A stretch of 64,000 nt of DNA from an uncultured Kiritimatiellota bacterium (GCA_944389945.1 CALXOF010000006.1:1-64000); one strand, 5' to 3'; counted from the stretch's first letter, positions 29,398-38,512 are shown. Made by a program: numbers and translations. The notes: generated by a model from the sequence alone, not told the origin.

Positions 29398-31524
29398 ATG
29401 TTGAGAGGTTTGATGACGTTGGTGGCGGCGGTGGCCGCGGGTTGGCTTTGGGCGCAGGATTTGGAGGTGCGCATGGGGCCGGAACAGGTGTATCTGGGGG
29501 ATGCCTTTTCGGTGCAGGTGGAGACGGATGCGGGGCGGATCCGCTCTGTGGAGCCGGTCTTTTCGTTGCCGGCGGAGGTGGGCGGCAATATGTCGGGGAT
29601 GTCGCAGATCAATGGGTACACGCGTTTTTCGCGGGCGGTGACGGTGGTGCCGCAGGAGGCGGGCGTGTATCGGCTGGAGTCGCTGAAGGTGCGGCTGGCG
29701 GATGGGTCGGAGCGGACCTTCGAGGGTCACCCGGAGGTGACGGTACGGGAGCTGGAGGCGGACCCGGAGGTGTCGCTGGAGATGGCGGTGGAGCCGGCGG
29801 AGCCAATGCCGGGAGACGCGGTGACGCTGACGGTGACGTGTCGGACGCCGGCGCTGACGTTGCGGGGGCGGACGATGTCGCCATTCTTTGGGCAAGATTT
29901 CTTTCAGGGGACGGTGGCGCGGGCGCCGCAGATCCATGTGCCGTTGCCGGAGGAGGGGGATTCGCCGCTGGTGCAGACGGGGAGTGGGGAGCTGGCGGAG
30001 CCGGTGCCGGAGGGGGATGGTCTGGTGTGGCGGGTGACTTTCCCGTTCAAAGCGGAGCGGGCGGGCGAGGTGACCTTTTCGGCGCCGATGGTGAATGACA
30101 CGCGGGCGGAAGTGGTGGAGGGGGAGTTGCGTCCGCGGCGCAGTCTGGCAATGGGGCGGCCGCTGACGGTGCGGGTGACGGAGCCGCCGGTGGAGGGGCG
30201 CCCGGTGGGTTATGTGGGGGCGATTGGCCATGACTTCTGGGCGATGGCGGAGCTGGACGCGCATACGGTGCGGTTGGGGGAGCCCATCCGGCTGACCGTG
30301 ACGGTGCGGGCGGATTGCGACCCGACGTTGTTGCGGGCGCCGACGTTGCCGCCGTTGGAGGGCTTCCGGGCGGTGGGGGCGCCGGAGCGGACGGCGACGG
30401 AGGGGGCGGTGGCCTTCGCCTATACGCTGCGGCCGACGCGGGTGGATTTGTTGGAGGTGCCGGGGATTGCCTTGGCGTGGTTTGACCGCGGGGAGCGAGC
30501 CTATCGAGTCTTTGAGACGGGTGCGCTGCCGGTGCGGGTGCGGGCCTCGGAGCAACGTCCGCCGGAGGCGCCGCCGCCGGGATTGACGCGGGACTTTTCC
30601 GGGGAACAATGGCCGGCGTGGCCGTGGTGGGTGCTGGGCGTGGGCGCGGCGGCGCTCGCGGTGCGGCTGACGTGGCGTCCGCTCCAGGCGTTGGGTCGGC
30701 TGGCGAGGACGCTCTTTGCGGCACGGCGGCCGTTGTCGCGGGCGCGGGCCATCCTCTCGCAAACGCGTGACCCCGCGGAGGCGGCGGGCGCGGTGCGGTT
30801 GTGGGCGGGGCGGCCTTCGCTGACGCCGGAGGAACTGCGCGCGAAACTGGCCCCTTCCGCGGAGGCGGATGAGGCGGTGGAGGCCTATCGGCGCTTGGAG
30901 GCGGCGGCCTATTCGGGCGGCGGGGACGTGCCCGAGGCGCGGGCAACCCTGCGGCGTCTCCTCCCGAAGTTACGGTTCTTGGCGTTGGCGCTCCTCCTCT
31001 TGGCGCCGGCGTGGGCGGGGGCCGCGGATGACTTCGCCCAAGACCGTGCGTGGGCGGCTTCGTTGGAGGCGGGGCGGCCCGAGGAGGTGGCCGCGGCGGC
31101 GAACCTGTGGTTGGATTTGGCGCGGGCAGGGGACGACTCACGGGCGACGCTGACGAACGCGGCGACCCTAGCCCTGCTGGCGAAGCGCCCGGATGTGTCC
31201 TTTGCGTTGCTGACGCGGTGCGAACGTTTGCATGGGCGTTCGGCGGATGGAGACCAAGCGATGAACGCGACGTGCTCGGCGCTCTCTCGGCCGATGCCGG
31301 GGTGGTGGCGGCGGGTGGCCTGGCCACAGGTGGCCGGTTGGGCGGCGGGTGCGTTGGGACTTTGCCTGCTGTTGTGCGCGGTGCCGCGGCGGGGACTCTG
31401 GCCGTGGCGCGCGGCGGCCTTCGCGGCGGCCCTTATCTTGGCGGCTTGGGCGGCGGCGGAGTGGACCGCGGCCACGCAGACGGCCCTGCCGGAGCCCCTC
31501 ACGCCCCCCACGGAGGTGCAATGA
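29398..31524 (+). CDS. batD: BatD-like protein fused to a second membrane module
   Basis: 708 residues. A signal peptide (MLRGLMTLVAAVAAGWLWA) is followed by a BatD-type region of repeated beta domains (VRMGPEQVYLGDAFSVQVE; FFQG-like FGQDFFQG near 165; PFKAERAGEVTFSAPMVND) and a membrane helix near 409-430. A second hydrophobic, signal-like segment (LRFLALALLLLAPAWAGA, about 523-540) starts a helical part, and two more membrane helices end the protein. BatD acts with the VWA proteins BatA/BatB at the inner membrane in aerotolerance or envelope stress; the exact job is unknown. TATACT (29383-29388) ends nine bases before ATG, so the leader is at most a few bases. Confidence 0.75.
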   Translation: MLRGLMTLVAAVAAGWLWAQDLEVRMGPEQVYLGDAFSVQVETDAGRIRSVEPVFSLPAEVGGNMSGMSQINGYTRFSRAVTVVPQEAGVYRLESLKVRLADGSERTFEGHPEVTVRELEADPEVSLEMAVEPAEPMPGDAVTLTVTCRTPALTLRGRTMSPFFGQDFFQGTVARAPQIHVPLPEEGDSPLVQTGSGELAEPVPEGDGLVWRVTFPFKAERAGEVTFSAPMVNDTRAEVVEGELRPRRSLAMGRPLTVRVTEPPVEGRPVGYVGAIGHDFWAMAELDAHTVRLGEPIRLTVTVRADCDPTLLRAPTLPPLEGFRAVGAPERTATEGAVAFAYTLRPTRVDLLEVPGIALAWFDRGERAYRVFETGALPVRVRASEQRPPEAPPPGLTRDFSGEQWPAWPWWVLGVGAAALAVRLTWRPLQALGRLARTLFAARRPLSRARAILSQTRDPAEAAGAVRLWAGRPSLTPEELRAKLAPSAEADEAVEAYRRLEAAAYSGGGDVPEARATLRRLLPKLRFLALALLLLAPAWAGAADDFAQDRAWAASLEAGRPEEVAAAANLWLDLARAGDDSRATLTNAATLALLAKRPDVSFALLTRCERLHGRSADGDQAMNATCSALSRPMPGWWRRVAWPQVAGWAAGALGLCLLLCAVPRRGLWPWRAAAFAAALILAAWAAAEWTAATQTALPEPLTPPTEVQ

Positions 31525-32732
31525 TGATTTTCCACGAAAACACAAAGGGAACGCAAGGGCCTGGGCACTTCACCGTTCGGCGCGAAGCGCCTCACTACCG
31601 TGCCCATCCCTTGCGTTTCTGTGGCTTTCTTAGGAAAGTGCTCAAGACTCCACAGGAGATTCAGGAGATACAGGCGATGCAGGAGCGCCCCGATGGGGCG
31701 ACAGACAAACATTCCCAAGGCTTCATCCGCCGCGCGCTTGCCGCGCGTTCCGTGGCCGTGGAAGGTTTGGCGCTTCGCGTCTGTACGCTCCGTTCTCCAT
31801 TCTCCGCTCTCCGTTTCCCGCTGGCACTTGCTTTTAGTGTTATAGCGATGGCGGCGCAGGCGGCGTTGGAGTCGGTGACGTGGGGGGTGGACCCGGCGGC
31901 GCCGATTTACGTGGGGCAGGAGTATGACTTGACGCTGACCTTTGTGACGGGGCCAAACGAAGAGATTCCGTCCTTTCGCATCACGCAGGGGCCCTCGCGG
32001 AACCCCGATTCGCAGACCAAGATACTGCGCGACGGTAAGCGCCTGACCGTGTTCCGTTGGCGGCAACACGAGACGGCGCCGCGTCTGGTGGCCATCCCGG
32101 CGGGGGCCGCGGCAGCGGAGGTGATGCGTGTGCAGCAGTTCGGACTGGGGATGACCTTGGCGCAGCCGACCACGCAGGGGGCGCAGGTGCCCGCCTTTTC
32201 GTATGACGTCGTGCCGTTGCCGGGCGAGGCGGCGGGGGCGCCCATCGGCGACTTCGTGCTCTCCCTCTCGGCGGACGCGGCGGACTTCGTGCCCGGCGAC
32301 GTGCGGGTGCTGACGGCCACGCTCACCGCGCGTTCCGGGACCCTGCCGGAGTCGCCCGAGCTGGCCTTGGAGCCGGTGACAGGCGGACGCGTCTGGCCCT
32401 TCCGGGTGGTGGCGCGCGAACCGCACCGTGTGGTGGCGCGCGGCTATCTCGCGACCGAGGCCCCCGTGCCGCTCACGTTGCGGCTGAAGCCGTTGCGGGC
32501 CTTTGACCTAGGGAGCCGGACGTTGCGCGACGTGACGTGTCCGCCGCTGACCCTGACCCCGCGCGCCGAAACTGCCGAAGTCGGTCCCGTGCCCCTGCGC
32601 CTGGCGCCCTCCACACGGGCGGCGGTCTTGGGGACGCTCGGCGAGGAGACCCCGGAGCCCACGGGCGAAACGGCGCCGGGCTGGGTGCGTGTCCGCGCCG
32701 GCGGACGTGCCGGCTGGATTCCGGAGAAGTGA
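31521..32732 (+). CDS. second BatD-like protein with SH3-like end; 5' end invaded by repeats
   Basis: The frame runs from ATG 31521, which overlaps the previous stop (ATGA) and has GGAGG four bases ahead. Residues 3-99 are encoded by HP-A, DR9 and HP-C repeats. Residue 100 onward reads PLALAFSVIAMAAQA, a signal-peptide core. Removing the repeats leaves MMRFPLALAFSVIAMAAQA, a normal signal peptide. The mature part has two BatD-like beta domains and a C-terminal SH3-like segment (PSTRAAVLGTLGEE...GWVRVRAGGRAGWIPEK). Whether the long form still works, or a downstream ATG (31848) is used, cannot be told. It lies between batD and the batB-batC fusion. Confidence 0.6.
   Translation: MMIFHENTKGTQGPGHFTVRREAPHYRAHPLRFCGFLRKVLKTPQEIQEIQAMQERPDGATDKHSQGFIRRALAARSVAVEGLALRVCTLRSPFSALRFPLALAFSVIAMAAQAALESVTWGVDPAAPIYVGQEYDLTLTFVTGPNEEIPSFRITQGPSRNPDSQTKILRDGKRLTVFRWRQHETAPRLVAIPAGAAAAEVMRVQQFGLGMTLAQPTTQGAQVPAFSYDVVPLPGEAAGAPIGDFVLSLSADAADFVPGDVRVLTATLTARSGTLPESPELALEPVTGGRVWPFRVVAREPHRVVARGYLATEAPVPLTLRLKPLRAFDLGSRTLRDVTCPPLTLTPRAETAEVGPVPLRLAPSTRAAVLGTLGEETPEPTGETAPGWVRVRAGGRAGWIPEK
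31530..31830. repeat. repeat block inside the second BatD-like gene
   Basis: HP-A (31530-31625), DR9 AGGAGATTC (31645-31700) ending in a GCGCCCCGATGGGGCG hairpin, and HP-C (31725-31830). All three stay open in the frame of the gene. The block is about 300 bp. Confidence 0.8.
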
Positions 32733-32744
32733 GTACGCGTGTGA

Positions 32745-33018
32745 TGAAACCGCAGATTTCGCAGATTGTGAGCAGATTTAGGGCGTGCTACCGCACGCAG
32801 GACTGCCAGAATATTGAGAAGTTGGGTGTGGGGCGCTGCCCCACGCCCCGGCAGGGGGAAACTCCCCCTGCACCCGCAGGCACGTCTGCGACGTGCCGTG
32901 GTGTGCCACTTCTCGAAAAAACGACAGAAACGCAAGGGATGGGCACGGTAGTGAGGCCCGAAGGGACGAACGGTGAAGTGCCCAGACCCTTGTGTTCCTT
33001 TGGTGTCTTCGTGGAAAA
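32745..33018. repeat. repeats between the Bat-locus genes
   Basis: HP-D (32745-32815), HP-B (32825-32905) with the middle hairpin GGGGGAAACTCCCCC, and HP-A (32920-33018) with inner stem GGCCCGAAGGGACG. They separate two genes that should be in one operon by 300 bases. Confidence 0.75.
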
Positions 33019-33033
33019 TGAGGAAAACGAACC

Positions 33034-35439
33034 ATGAGATTTGCGGCGCCGCTTTGGCTTTTCCTGCTCTTTTTGGTGCCCCTGCTGGGGGCGTTGGCCG
33101 TATGGTATCGGCGGCGGATGGTCGTGCGGATGACCGCGCTGTCGCGCCGGGCGGTGGGCATGCCGCCGCGAGCGGGGTTACAGATTGGTCTGCTCTTGGG
33201 GGCGTTGGTGGCGCTGGCCGTGGCGTTGGCCGGGCCGCGCTGGGGACGGGGCGAGGAGCCTTTCCTGGCCTCGGGCCGCAATTTGGTCGTGGCAATGGAT
33301 GTCTCGAACTCCATGCTCGCGCAGGATGTCCGCCCCGACCGTCTGGGCCGCGCCAAGGCCGACCTGCTGGACCTGCTCGACGCCCTGCGCGGCGACCGCG
33401 TGGCGCTCTTGGCCTTCCGCGGCAAAGGCGCGATGCTCTGCCCCTTCACCGCCGACGTCGCCTTCCTGCGCGAGGCCATCAACGGCCTCTCCCCCGACAG
33501 CGCGCCCCCCGGCGAAACCGACCTGGCAGACGCCATCGAGAAGGCCCTCGCCGCCTTCGACAAGGCCCAGAGCGACCACAACGCCATCGTCCTGGTGAGC
33601 GACGGCGAGGACCTCACCGGCCGCGCCGAAACCCTCGCCAAGGAGGCCGGCGGACGCGGCATCCCCATCTTCACCGTCGGCGTCGGCTCCCCCCAGGGCG
33701 CGCAAGTCCCCGGCGTGACCTATCAGGGCAAGCCCGTCACCAGCAAACTGAACGACGCCACGCTCCGCGCGGTGGCCGAGGCCAGCGGCGGCGCCTACAT
33801 CCCCCTGGCCGGGACCGGCGCCCCGGAGACCACCCTCGGCGCGGTCTATGCCAACCACCTCGCCCGCATCGAGGCCGAGGAAAACCACCAGCGCGAGGAA
33901 ACCGCCTTCGCCGACCGCACGGGCCTCTTTGCCATCCTCGCCGCGCTCCTCGCCTTGGCCGCCGCCTGCCTCTCCATTGGCCGGCCCGCCGCGTTGGCCG
34001 TGCTCTTGATCCTGCCCGCGCTGAGCCTCCGCGCCGCGGACGACCCGGCCTACGAGGCACAGCGCGCTTTTCGCGAAGGCCGCTGGGCCGAGGCCGCCAA
34101 AGGGTACGCCAAGGCCCGCGCCGCCGACCCCACCCGCGCCGCACAACACGCCTTCAACGAGGCCGTCGCGCTCCATGCCGCGGGCGATGTGACCAACGCC
34201 CTCGACCGCGTCCGCCTGGTGGTGGGCGACCCCGCGCTCGCGCCCCGCGCCGCCGCCCTCGAGGGTGATTTGCTCTTCTCCCAGATCGGCGCCGCCACCA
34301 ACGATATGCAGCGTGTGGAACTCCGCGCGTCCGCCGCCGACGCCTTTGCCCGCGCGCTCCGTGGAGCCCCCGACGACCCCGCCCGCCGCAACCTCGCCCG
34401 CGCCTTGAGCAAACTCCCCGAACTCCGCGCTAAAATCCGGCAAGACGAGGCGCGCGAACGTCACAAAGGCACGCCCCCGGACGTCTTGGCCCGGGAATTG
34501 CTTGAAGAACAACGCGACTTGCCCGGTCGCTTGGAGGGGCTCAAGACGCTCCCACCCGCCGAGCGCATCGCCGCCGGGGAGGCCCTCGCCGAGGAACTCC
34601 GCGCGCAGGCCGACCGTTGGGTGCCGCTCGTGGACGCCCTGCCCGGGGCCATCCAGGACGAGGCCGCCCGCACGGAGGCACTGGCCCGCGCCCAGTCCGC
34701 CCAGGCCGCGCTCGATGCCGCCGCCGACGAGGCCGAGGCGCTCATCCTCACCCAAGAGCCGCTCGTCGCAGGCGAGCCGCTGGCCTATGACCTGTGGAAG
34801 ACCTTTGCCGACCCGCCCGCCCTCAACGCCGAATCCATCGCCCTAGCCACCAACGCCCTGGCCAACCTGCCGCCGCTCCAGCCCGCCCGCGAGGACCTCC
34901 CCGAAGTGCGCGCCCTCACGGAGCAGTTCCGCGCCCTCTTCCCCGAGTGGGCCGAGCAGAAAATCGCCGAGTCCGCCCAACAGCCGCGCAAGGAGGGTGA
35001 CCCGCCCCCCTTCACCGCCGCCGACCGCGACGCCATCCTCAAAGATACCGACGAGGTGCTCCGCCTGCTCGACGACGCCGACTCCCCGGAGGCCAAACGC
35101 AACGTCCTCGACACGCTCCAGGCCATCGCCAAGCGCCTCCCCAAGCCCCCGCCGCAGAACCAACCGCAGAACCAAGACCAGCAGCAGGACAAGCAGGAAC
35201 AGAACCAAGACCAGAACCAACAGCAGAATCAAGACCAGAACCAAGACTCCGGTCAAGACCAACAGCAAGCCCAGCAACAGCAGGAACAAGAGCAGCAATC
35301 CAAGGCCGAACGCGAGGCCCAAGCCAAGCAAGAGGACCTCGAGGCCCTCCTCCAAAAGGCCATCGACCGCACCAAAGAGCACGAGGACGACAAGCGCCGC
35401 GCCCGTCCCGCCCTACCCCCCTCCATCCGCGATTGGTGA
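33034..35439 (+). CDS. BatB-BatC fusion: VWA protein with TPR region and Gln/Asn-rich stretch
   Basis: 801 residues. Two N-terminal membrane helices (about 5-24 and 50-68) precede a von Willebrand factor A domain with an intact MIDAS motif DVSNS at 89-93, TDLADAI near 174 and SDGED near 200. Further helices near 300-340 follow, then a TPR-like region (AQRAFREGRWAEAAKGYAKA, about 345-460), a long helical part and a Gln/Asn-rich stretch (about 705-770). In other bacteria BatB and BatC are separate; here they are one protein. MIDAS domains bind partners through a metal. GAGGAAA is eight bases before ATG 33034. Confidence 0.8.
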   Translation: MRFAAPLWLFLLFLVPLLGALAVWYRRRMVVRMTALSRRAVGMPPRAGLQIGLLLGALVALAVALAGPRWGRGEEPFLASGRNLVVAMDVSNSMLAQDVRPDRLGRAKADLLDLLDALRGDRVALLAFRGKGAMLCPFTADVAFLREAINGLSPDSAPPGETDLADAIEKALAAFDKAQSDHNAIVLVSDGEDLTGRAETLAKEAGGRGIPIFTVGVGSPQGAQVPGVTYQGKPVTSKLNDATLRAVAEASGGAYIPLAGTGAPETTLGAVYANHLARIEAEENHQREETAFADRTGLFAILAALLALAAACLSIGRPAALAVLLILPALSLRAADDPAYEAQRAFREGRWAEAAKGYAKARAADPTRAAQHAFNEAVALHAAGDVTNALDRVRLVVGDPALAPRAAALEGDLLFSQIGAATNDMQRVELRASAADAFARALRGAPDDPARRNLARALSKLPELRAKIRQDEARERHKGTPPDVLARELLEEQRDLPGRLEGLKTLPPAERIAAGEALAEELRAQADRWVPLVDALPGAIQDEAARTEALARAQSAQAALDAAADEAEALILTQEPLVAGEPLAYDLWKTFADPPALNAESIALATNALANLPPLQPAREDLPEVRALTEQFRALFPEWAEQKIAESAQQPRKEGDPPPFTAADRDAILKDTDEVLRLLDDADSPEAKRNVLDTLQAIAKRLPKPPPQNQPQNQDQQQDKQEQNQDQNQQQNQDQNQDSGQDQQQAQQQQEQEQQSKAEREAQAKQEDLEALLQKAIDRTKEHEDDKRRARPALPPSIRDW

Positions 35440-35449
35440 CGTTTCTCCA

Positions 35450-35512
35450 CGAAGCCACAAAACGCAAGGGATGGGCACTTCATCGTTCCCATCCCTTGTT
35501 TTTCTGTGTTTT
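35450..35512. repeat. short HP-A behind the Bat locus
   Basis: Only the outer HP-A arms are present: ACGCAAGGGATGGGCACTT then CCATCCCTTGTTTTTCTG. The inner stem found in the other copies is missing. The T-rich end could make it a terminator for the Bat genes. Confidence 0.6.
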
Positions 35513-35575
35513 GCTGGATGGCCGAGCAGGAGGCCCTAGCGGGGCGATGGGCACTGGCGCACCCTCCTTTCTGAG

Positions 35576-35656
35576 ACCCTATAAGGGTCGAAGGCGGACC
35601 ACTATAGGGGTCGGGGTCGGACCACTATAGGGTCTCGACCCGAAACCCTTAGGGGT
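35576..35656. repeat. PAL23 phased palindrome array, copy 4
   Basis: Four units, CCCTATAAGGGT, CCACTATAGGGG, CCACTATAGGGT and CCCTTAGGGGT, with the 23-bp phase kept to within one base. The orientation matches copy 2. It lies between the convergent ends of the Bat locus and tlyA. Confidence 0.8.
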
Positions 35657-35747
35657 CCAGAAAGCATCCTTTAGGATCCCCCCATTGGCGCGCCTCCATT
35701 TCCCGGACACGAGTGCCCCTTTGCGTCTTCGCGAAAAGGGCTGTCGG

Positions 35748-36488
35748 TCAGGCTTGGACGGCGGGGGTGCGCCAGAGGGCGAGGAACTCCACGTTGCCTT
35801 CTGGGCCGAGGAGGGGCGAGGGCGCGCAGTTCACCCATTCCAGACCGAGCTCGCCGGTGCCGAAGGCGCGGATTTCCTCGACGACGCGCTCGCGGACGGC
35901 AGGGTCGCGGACGACGCCTTTGGGGGCGTCTTTGCGGCCGGCCTCGAATTGGGGCTTGATGAGGGAGACCAGGAGGCTCCCGGGGGCCAGGCAGGCGGCC
36001 ATCGGCGGGAGGATGAGCTTTAGGGAGATGAAGGAGACGTCGGTGCAGCCGAATTGGGGGACCTCGGGGAGGTCGGCGGGCGTGAGGTAGCGGCAGTTGA
36101 ACTGCTCTTTGCTCCACACGCGGGGGTCGGTGCGGAGGCGGTAGTGCAACTGGTTGGTGCCGACGTCGAGGGCCAGGACGCGCCGCGCGCCGTGTTGCAG
36201 AAGGCAGTCGGTGAAGCCGCCCGTGGAGGCGCCGACGTCCAGACAGCAGAGGTCGGTGACGTCGAGCCCGAAGGCGTCAAAGGCGCCCTGGAGCTTCTCG
36301 CCGCCGCGGGAGACGAAGCGGGGCTTGGCGAGGAGGGCAAGCTCGGCGCCTTCGGGCACGGCTTGGCTGGCCTTGAAGGCCTTTTGGCCGTTGAGGAGGA
36401 CTTCGCCGGCGAGGATGAGGCGTTGGGCCGTCTCGCGGGAATCGACGAGGCCGGCCTGGACAAGGGCTTGGTCGAGGCGTTGGCGCAT
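35748..36488 (-). CDS. tlyA: TlyA family rRNA 2'-O-methyltransferase
   Basis: 246 residues. An S4 RNA-binding domain (MRQRLDQALVQAGLVDSRE to about residue 60) is followed by a FtsJ/RrmJ-like methyltransferase fold: FVSRGGEKLQGAF, LDVGASTGGFTDCLLQ (SAM-binding motif I, about 83-98), then DVSFISLKLILPP and VSLIKPQFEAG. TlyA methylates ribose at sites in 16S and 23S rRNA in some bacteria, and is often named haemolysin A for historical reasons. The start shares a base with the sppA stop (TGATG), so it is the third gene of era-sppA-tlyA. Confidence 0.92.
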   Translation of the reverse strand: MRQRLDQALVQAGLVDSRETAQRLILAGEVLLNGQKAFKASQAVPEGAELALLAKPRFVSRGGEKLQGAFDAFGLDVTDLCCLDVGASTGGFTDCLLQHGARRVLALDVGTNQLHYRLRTDPRVWSKEQFNCRYLTPADLPEVPQFGCTDVSFISLKLILPPMAACLAPGSLLVSLIKPQFEAGRKDAPKGVVRDPAVRERVVEEIRAFGTGELGLEWVNCAPSPLLGPEGNVEFLALWRTPAVQA

Positions 36489-37549
36489 CAGCGGAGGAGA
36501 TATTGCGGGGTGGAGGGGGGCTGTTGGAGAAGGGTCTCGGCGGCGCCGCGGCCGACCTCTGCGGAGAAGCCGCCGAGGAGGGTGCCGAGGCCGCCGCGGC
36601 TCTTGGGCGGGGCGTAGCGGACGAGGTCTTTCTCGGGGCAGTTGAGCAGCTCGGCCAGCTTGGCGTCCAGGCCGTCCTCATAGCCGATGCCGTCGATGAG
36701 GCGGTGCTCCAGGGCGTCGCGGGCGGAGAGGATGCGGCCATCGGCCAGGGCGCGCACGTCGGATTCCGGCAGGTGGCGGCCGCCGGCGACGATGCCCACG
36801 AAGCGATCGTACAGCGCATCGACGACGGCTTGCTGGATGGCCGTGTGCGCGGGGTTGACGGGCTTGAGGGGATTGCCCAGGTCTTTGGAGGGACCGGAGG
36901 CGACGGAGGAATCGGAGAGGCCAATCTTCTGCGCGAGGCCGGCGGCGTTGATGCCGGGCATGATGACGCCGATGGAGCCGACAACGGTGGTGGGCGTGGC
37001 ATTGACCCAATTGGCCTGCATGGCGATGTAGTAGGCGCCGGAGGCGAGCAAATCGCCGGCCTGAACGACCACCACGCGCCCGGGGCGGGCCAACTTGAAG
37101 CGCTCGAGCGCATGATAGAGCGCGTCGCTGGGGCCCACGCCGCCGCCGGGACTGTCGATCACCAGCAGGATGGCCTGGATGTCGTCATCGTCGATGGCGT
37201 GCTCGATGGCGCGCAGGGCCGCGACGTCGTTGCCCGCCGCGGCGCTCCAGCCCCGCTCCGAGCCGGTGATGACGCCCGAAATCTCCACGCGCAACACGCC
37301 CCGCGCCCCATCCTCGGAGGGGTCGCCCTCCACCACATGATAGGGACGCTGGGTCGGGTCCATCTCGCCAAGCAACGCGTGCACGCCGCCCATCAGCAGA
37401 TAGAAGCCCAGAATCACGCCCCCGACAAGGAGCAAGAGCGCGCCCAGGCACCCACTGGCAACGCCAAAGAAATAGCCACGCCGCCACGGATTGCGCTTCC
37501 GGCCAACGGTCGGGTCTGGAGGAAAGACGGGGTTCTCAGGCGTCTCCAT
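36488..37549 (-). CDS. sppA: signal peptide peptidase SppA-type serine protease
   Basis: 353 residues. A basic N-terminus and one membrane helix (GYFFGVASGCLGALLLLVGG, about 24-46) anchor a ClpP-like domain facing the periplasm. VIDSPGGGVGPSDALY, the catalytic serine context DLLASGAYYIAM, VVGSIGVIMPGIN and the lysine context SGPSKDLGNPLKP match the short (Bacillus-type) SppA with a Ser/Lys dyad. It would degrade signal peptide remnants. The gene starts four bases after the era stop and is coupled to tlyA. Confidence 0.9.
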   Translation of the reverse strand: METPENPVFPPDPTVGRKRNPWRRGYFFGVASGCLGALLLLVGGVILGFYLLMGGVHALLGEMDPTQRPYHVVEGDPSEDGARGVLRVEISGVITGSERGWSAAAGNDVAALRAIEHAIDDDDIQAILLVIDSPGGGVGPSDALYHALERFKLARPGRVVVVQAGDLLASGAYYIAMQANWVNATPTTVVGSIGVIMPGINAAGLAQKIGLSDSSVASGPSKDLGNPLKPVNPAHTAIQQAVVDALYDRFVGIVAGGRHLPESDVRALADGRILSARDALEHRLIDGIGYEDGLDAKLAELLNCPEKDLVRYAPPKSRGGLGTLLGGFSAEVGRGAAETLLQQPPSTPQYLLR

Positions 37550-37552
37550 GGG

Positions 37553-38479
37553 TCACTCCTTGTAGCCGAGTTCCTTGAGGATAAAATGATTCTTGAACCA
37601 CTTGGGCTCCACGCGCACAAAGGGCACAATGGTGCACGCCGTCAGGCCATAGGCCTCGGCAATTTCCGGCTCGGCCGAACGGCGCATGGCGCGGAGGTTG
37701 CGGCCCTTGTTGCCGATGACCATGCCCTTCTGCGAGGCGCGGTTCACCAGGATGGTCGCCGCGATTTCCCAACTCCCGTCGGGGTGCTCATCGATGCGCT
37801 CCACGCGCACGCCCAGCTGGTGCGGCACCTCCTGGAAGAGACGCCGAATCAGCTTCTCACGGATAATATCAGCGATGGCGAGCTTGCGCGGGAAGTCGCT
37901 CACGATGTCCTCCGGGAAGGGCAACACCGGGCACTCCGGTGCTAACGCGAAGAGCCGCGTCAGCAGGTCCTCGCACCCCGCGCCCGTCTCCGCCGAGAGC
38001 TCCAGCCACGGGATCTCCCGCGACACGCCCTTCTCCGCGCAAATGCGCGCCCACGCCGCCTGAAACGGCGCAGGGTCGAAGCCCGGGGCATCGGCCTTGT
38101 TCAGCACAAAGAAGGTCGGCGGCTCCGAAAAGGCCGCGCGCGACATCCACCCCTCATCCTCCAGCCGCACCGGCGCCGCGCCATCGAAGACCACCAGTAG
38201 CACATCCGCGCCCTGGCCCGCCCCGCGCGACATCTTGTTCATCAGCGTCCCCAGCTCGTTCTCCGCCTTGTGCGCGCCCGGCGTGTCCAGGAAGACCAGC
38301 TGCCCACGCGCCTCGGTGAGAATCCCACGGATACGGTTCCGCGTCGTCTGCTCCATCCCCGAGACAATCGACACCTTCTCGCCGACCAGCCGGTTCACCA
38401 GCGTCGACTTGCCCGAGTTCGTCCGCCCCACCACGGCCACCATCGCCGCCCGGAGCCCCTGTTCTTGCTCTGATTCCAT
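37553..38479 (-). CDS. era: GTPase Era
   Basis: 308 residues. Era binds the 3' end of 16S rRNA and helps 30S assembly. G1 reads GRTNSGKS (most Era proteins have GRPNVGKS), G3 is DTPGAH and G4 is NKAD. The C-terminal KH domain has GNKGRNLRAMRR in its VIGNKG loop. The TAGAAT -10 hexamer (38491-38486) ends six bases before ATG, so transcription should begin at the start codon itself and the messenger may be leaderless; no Shine-Dalgarno is visible. It heads era-sppA-tlyA. Confidence 0.94.
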   Translation of the reverse strand: MESEQEQGLRAAMVAVVGRTNSGKSTLVNRLVGEKVSIVSGMEQTTRNRIRGILTEARGQLVFLDTPGAHKAENELGTLMNKMSRGAGQGADVLLVVFDGAAPVRLEDEGWMSRAAFSEPPTFFVLNKADAPGFDPAPFQAAWARICAEKGVSREIPWLELSAETGAGCEDLLTRLFALAPECPVLPFPEDIVSDFPRKLAIADIIREKLIRRLFQEVPHQLGVRVERIDEHPDGSWEIAATILVNRASQKGMVIGNKGRNLRAMRRSAEPEIAEAYGLTACTIVPFVRVEPKWFKNHFILKELGYKE

Positions 38480-38485
38480 AACAAT

Positions 38486-38506
38486 ATTCTACCAAAATGC
38501 TATAAT
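38486..38506. promoter_or_regulatory. back-to-back promoters for leaderless transcripts
   Basis: The gap between the two divergent genes is 33 bases. TATAAT (38501-38506, plus) and TAGAAT (38491-38486, minus) each end exactly six bases before an ATG. The -35 regions would lie in or near the opposite coding region and match poorly. Confidence 0.6.
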
Positions 38507-38512
38507 TCCTGC

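Noticed and set aside
31050-31520. Longer frame for the second BatD-like gene starting at 31050
   Set aside because: This part overlaps batD in another frame; the ATGA junction with GGAGG at 31521 is the likely original start.
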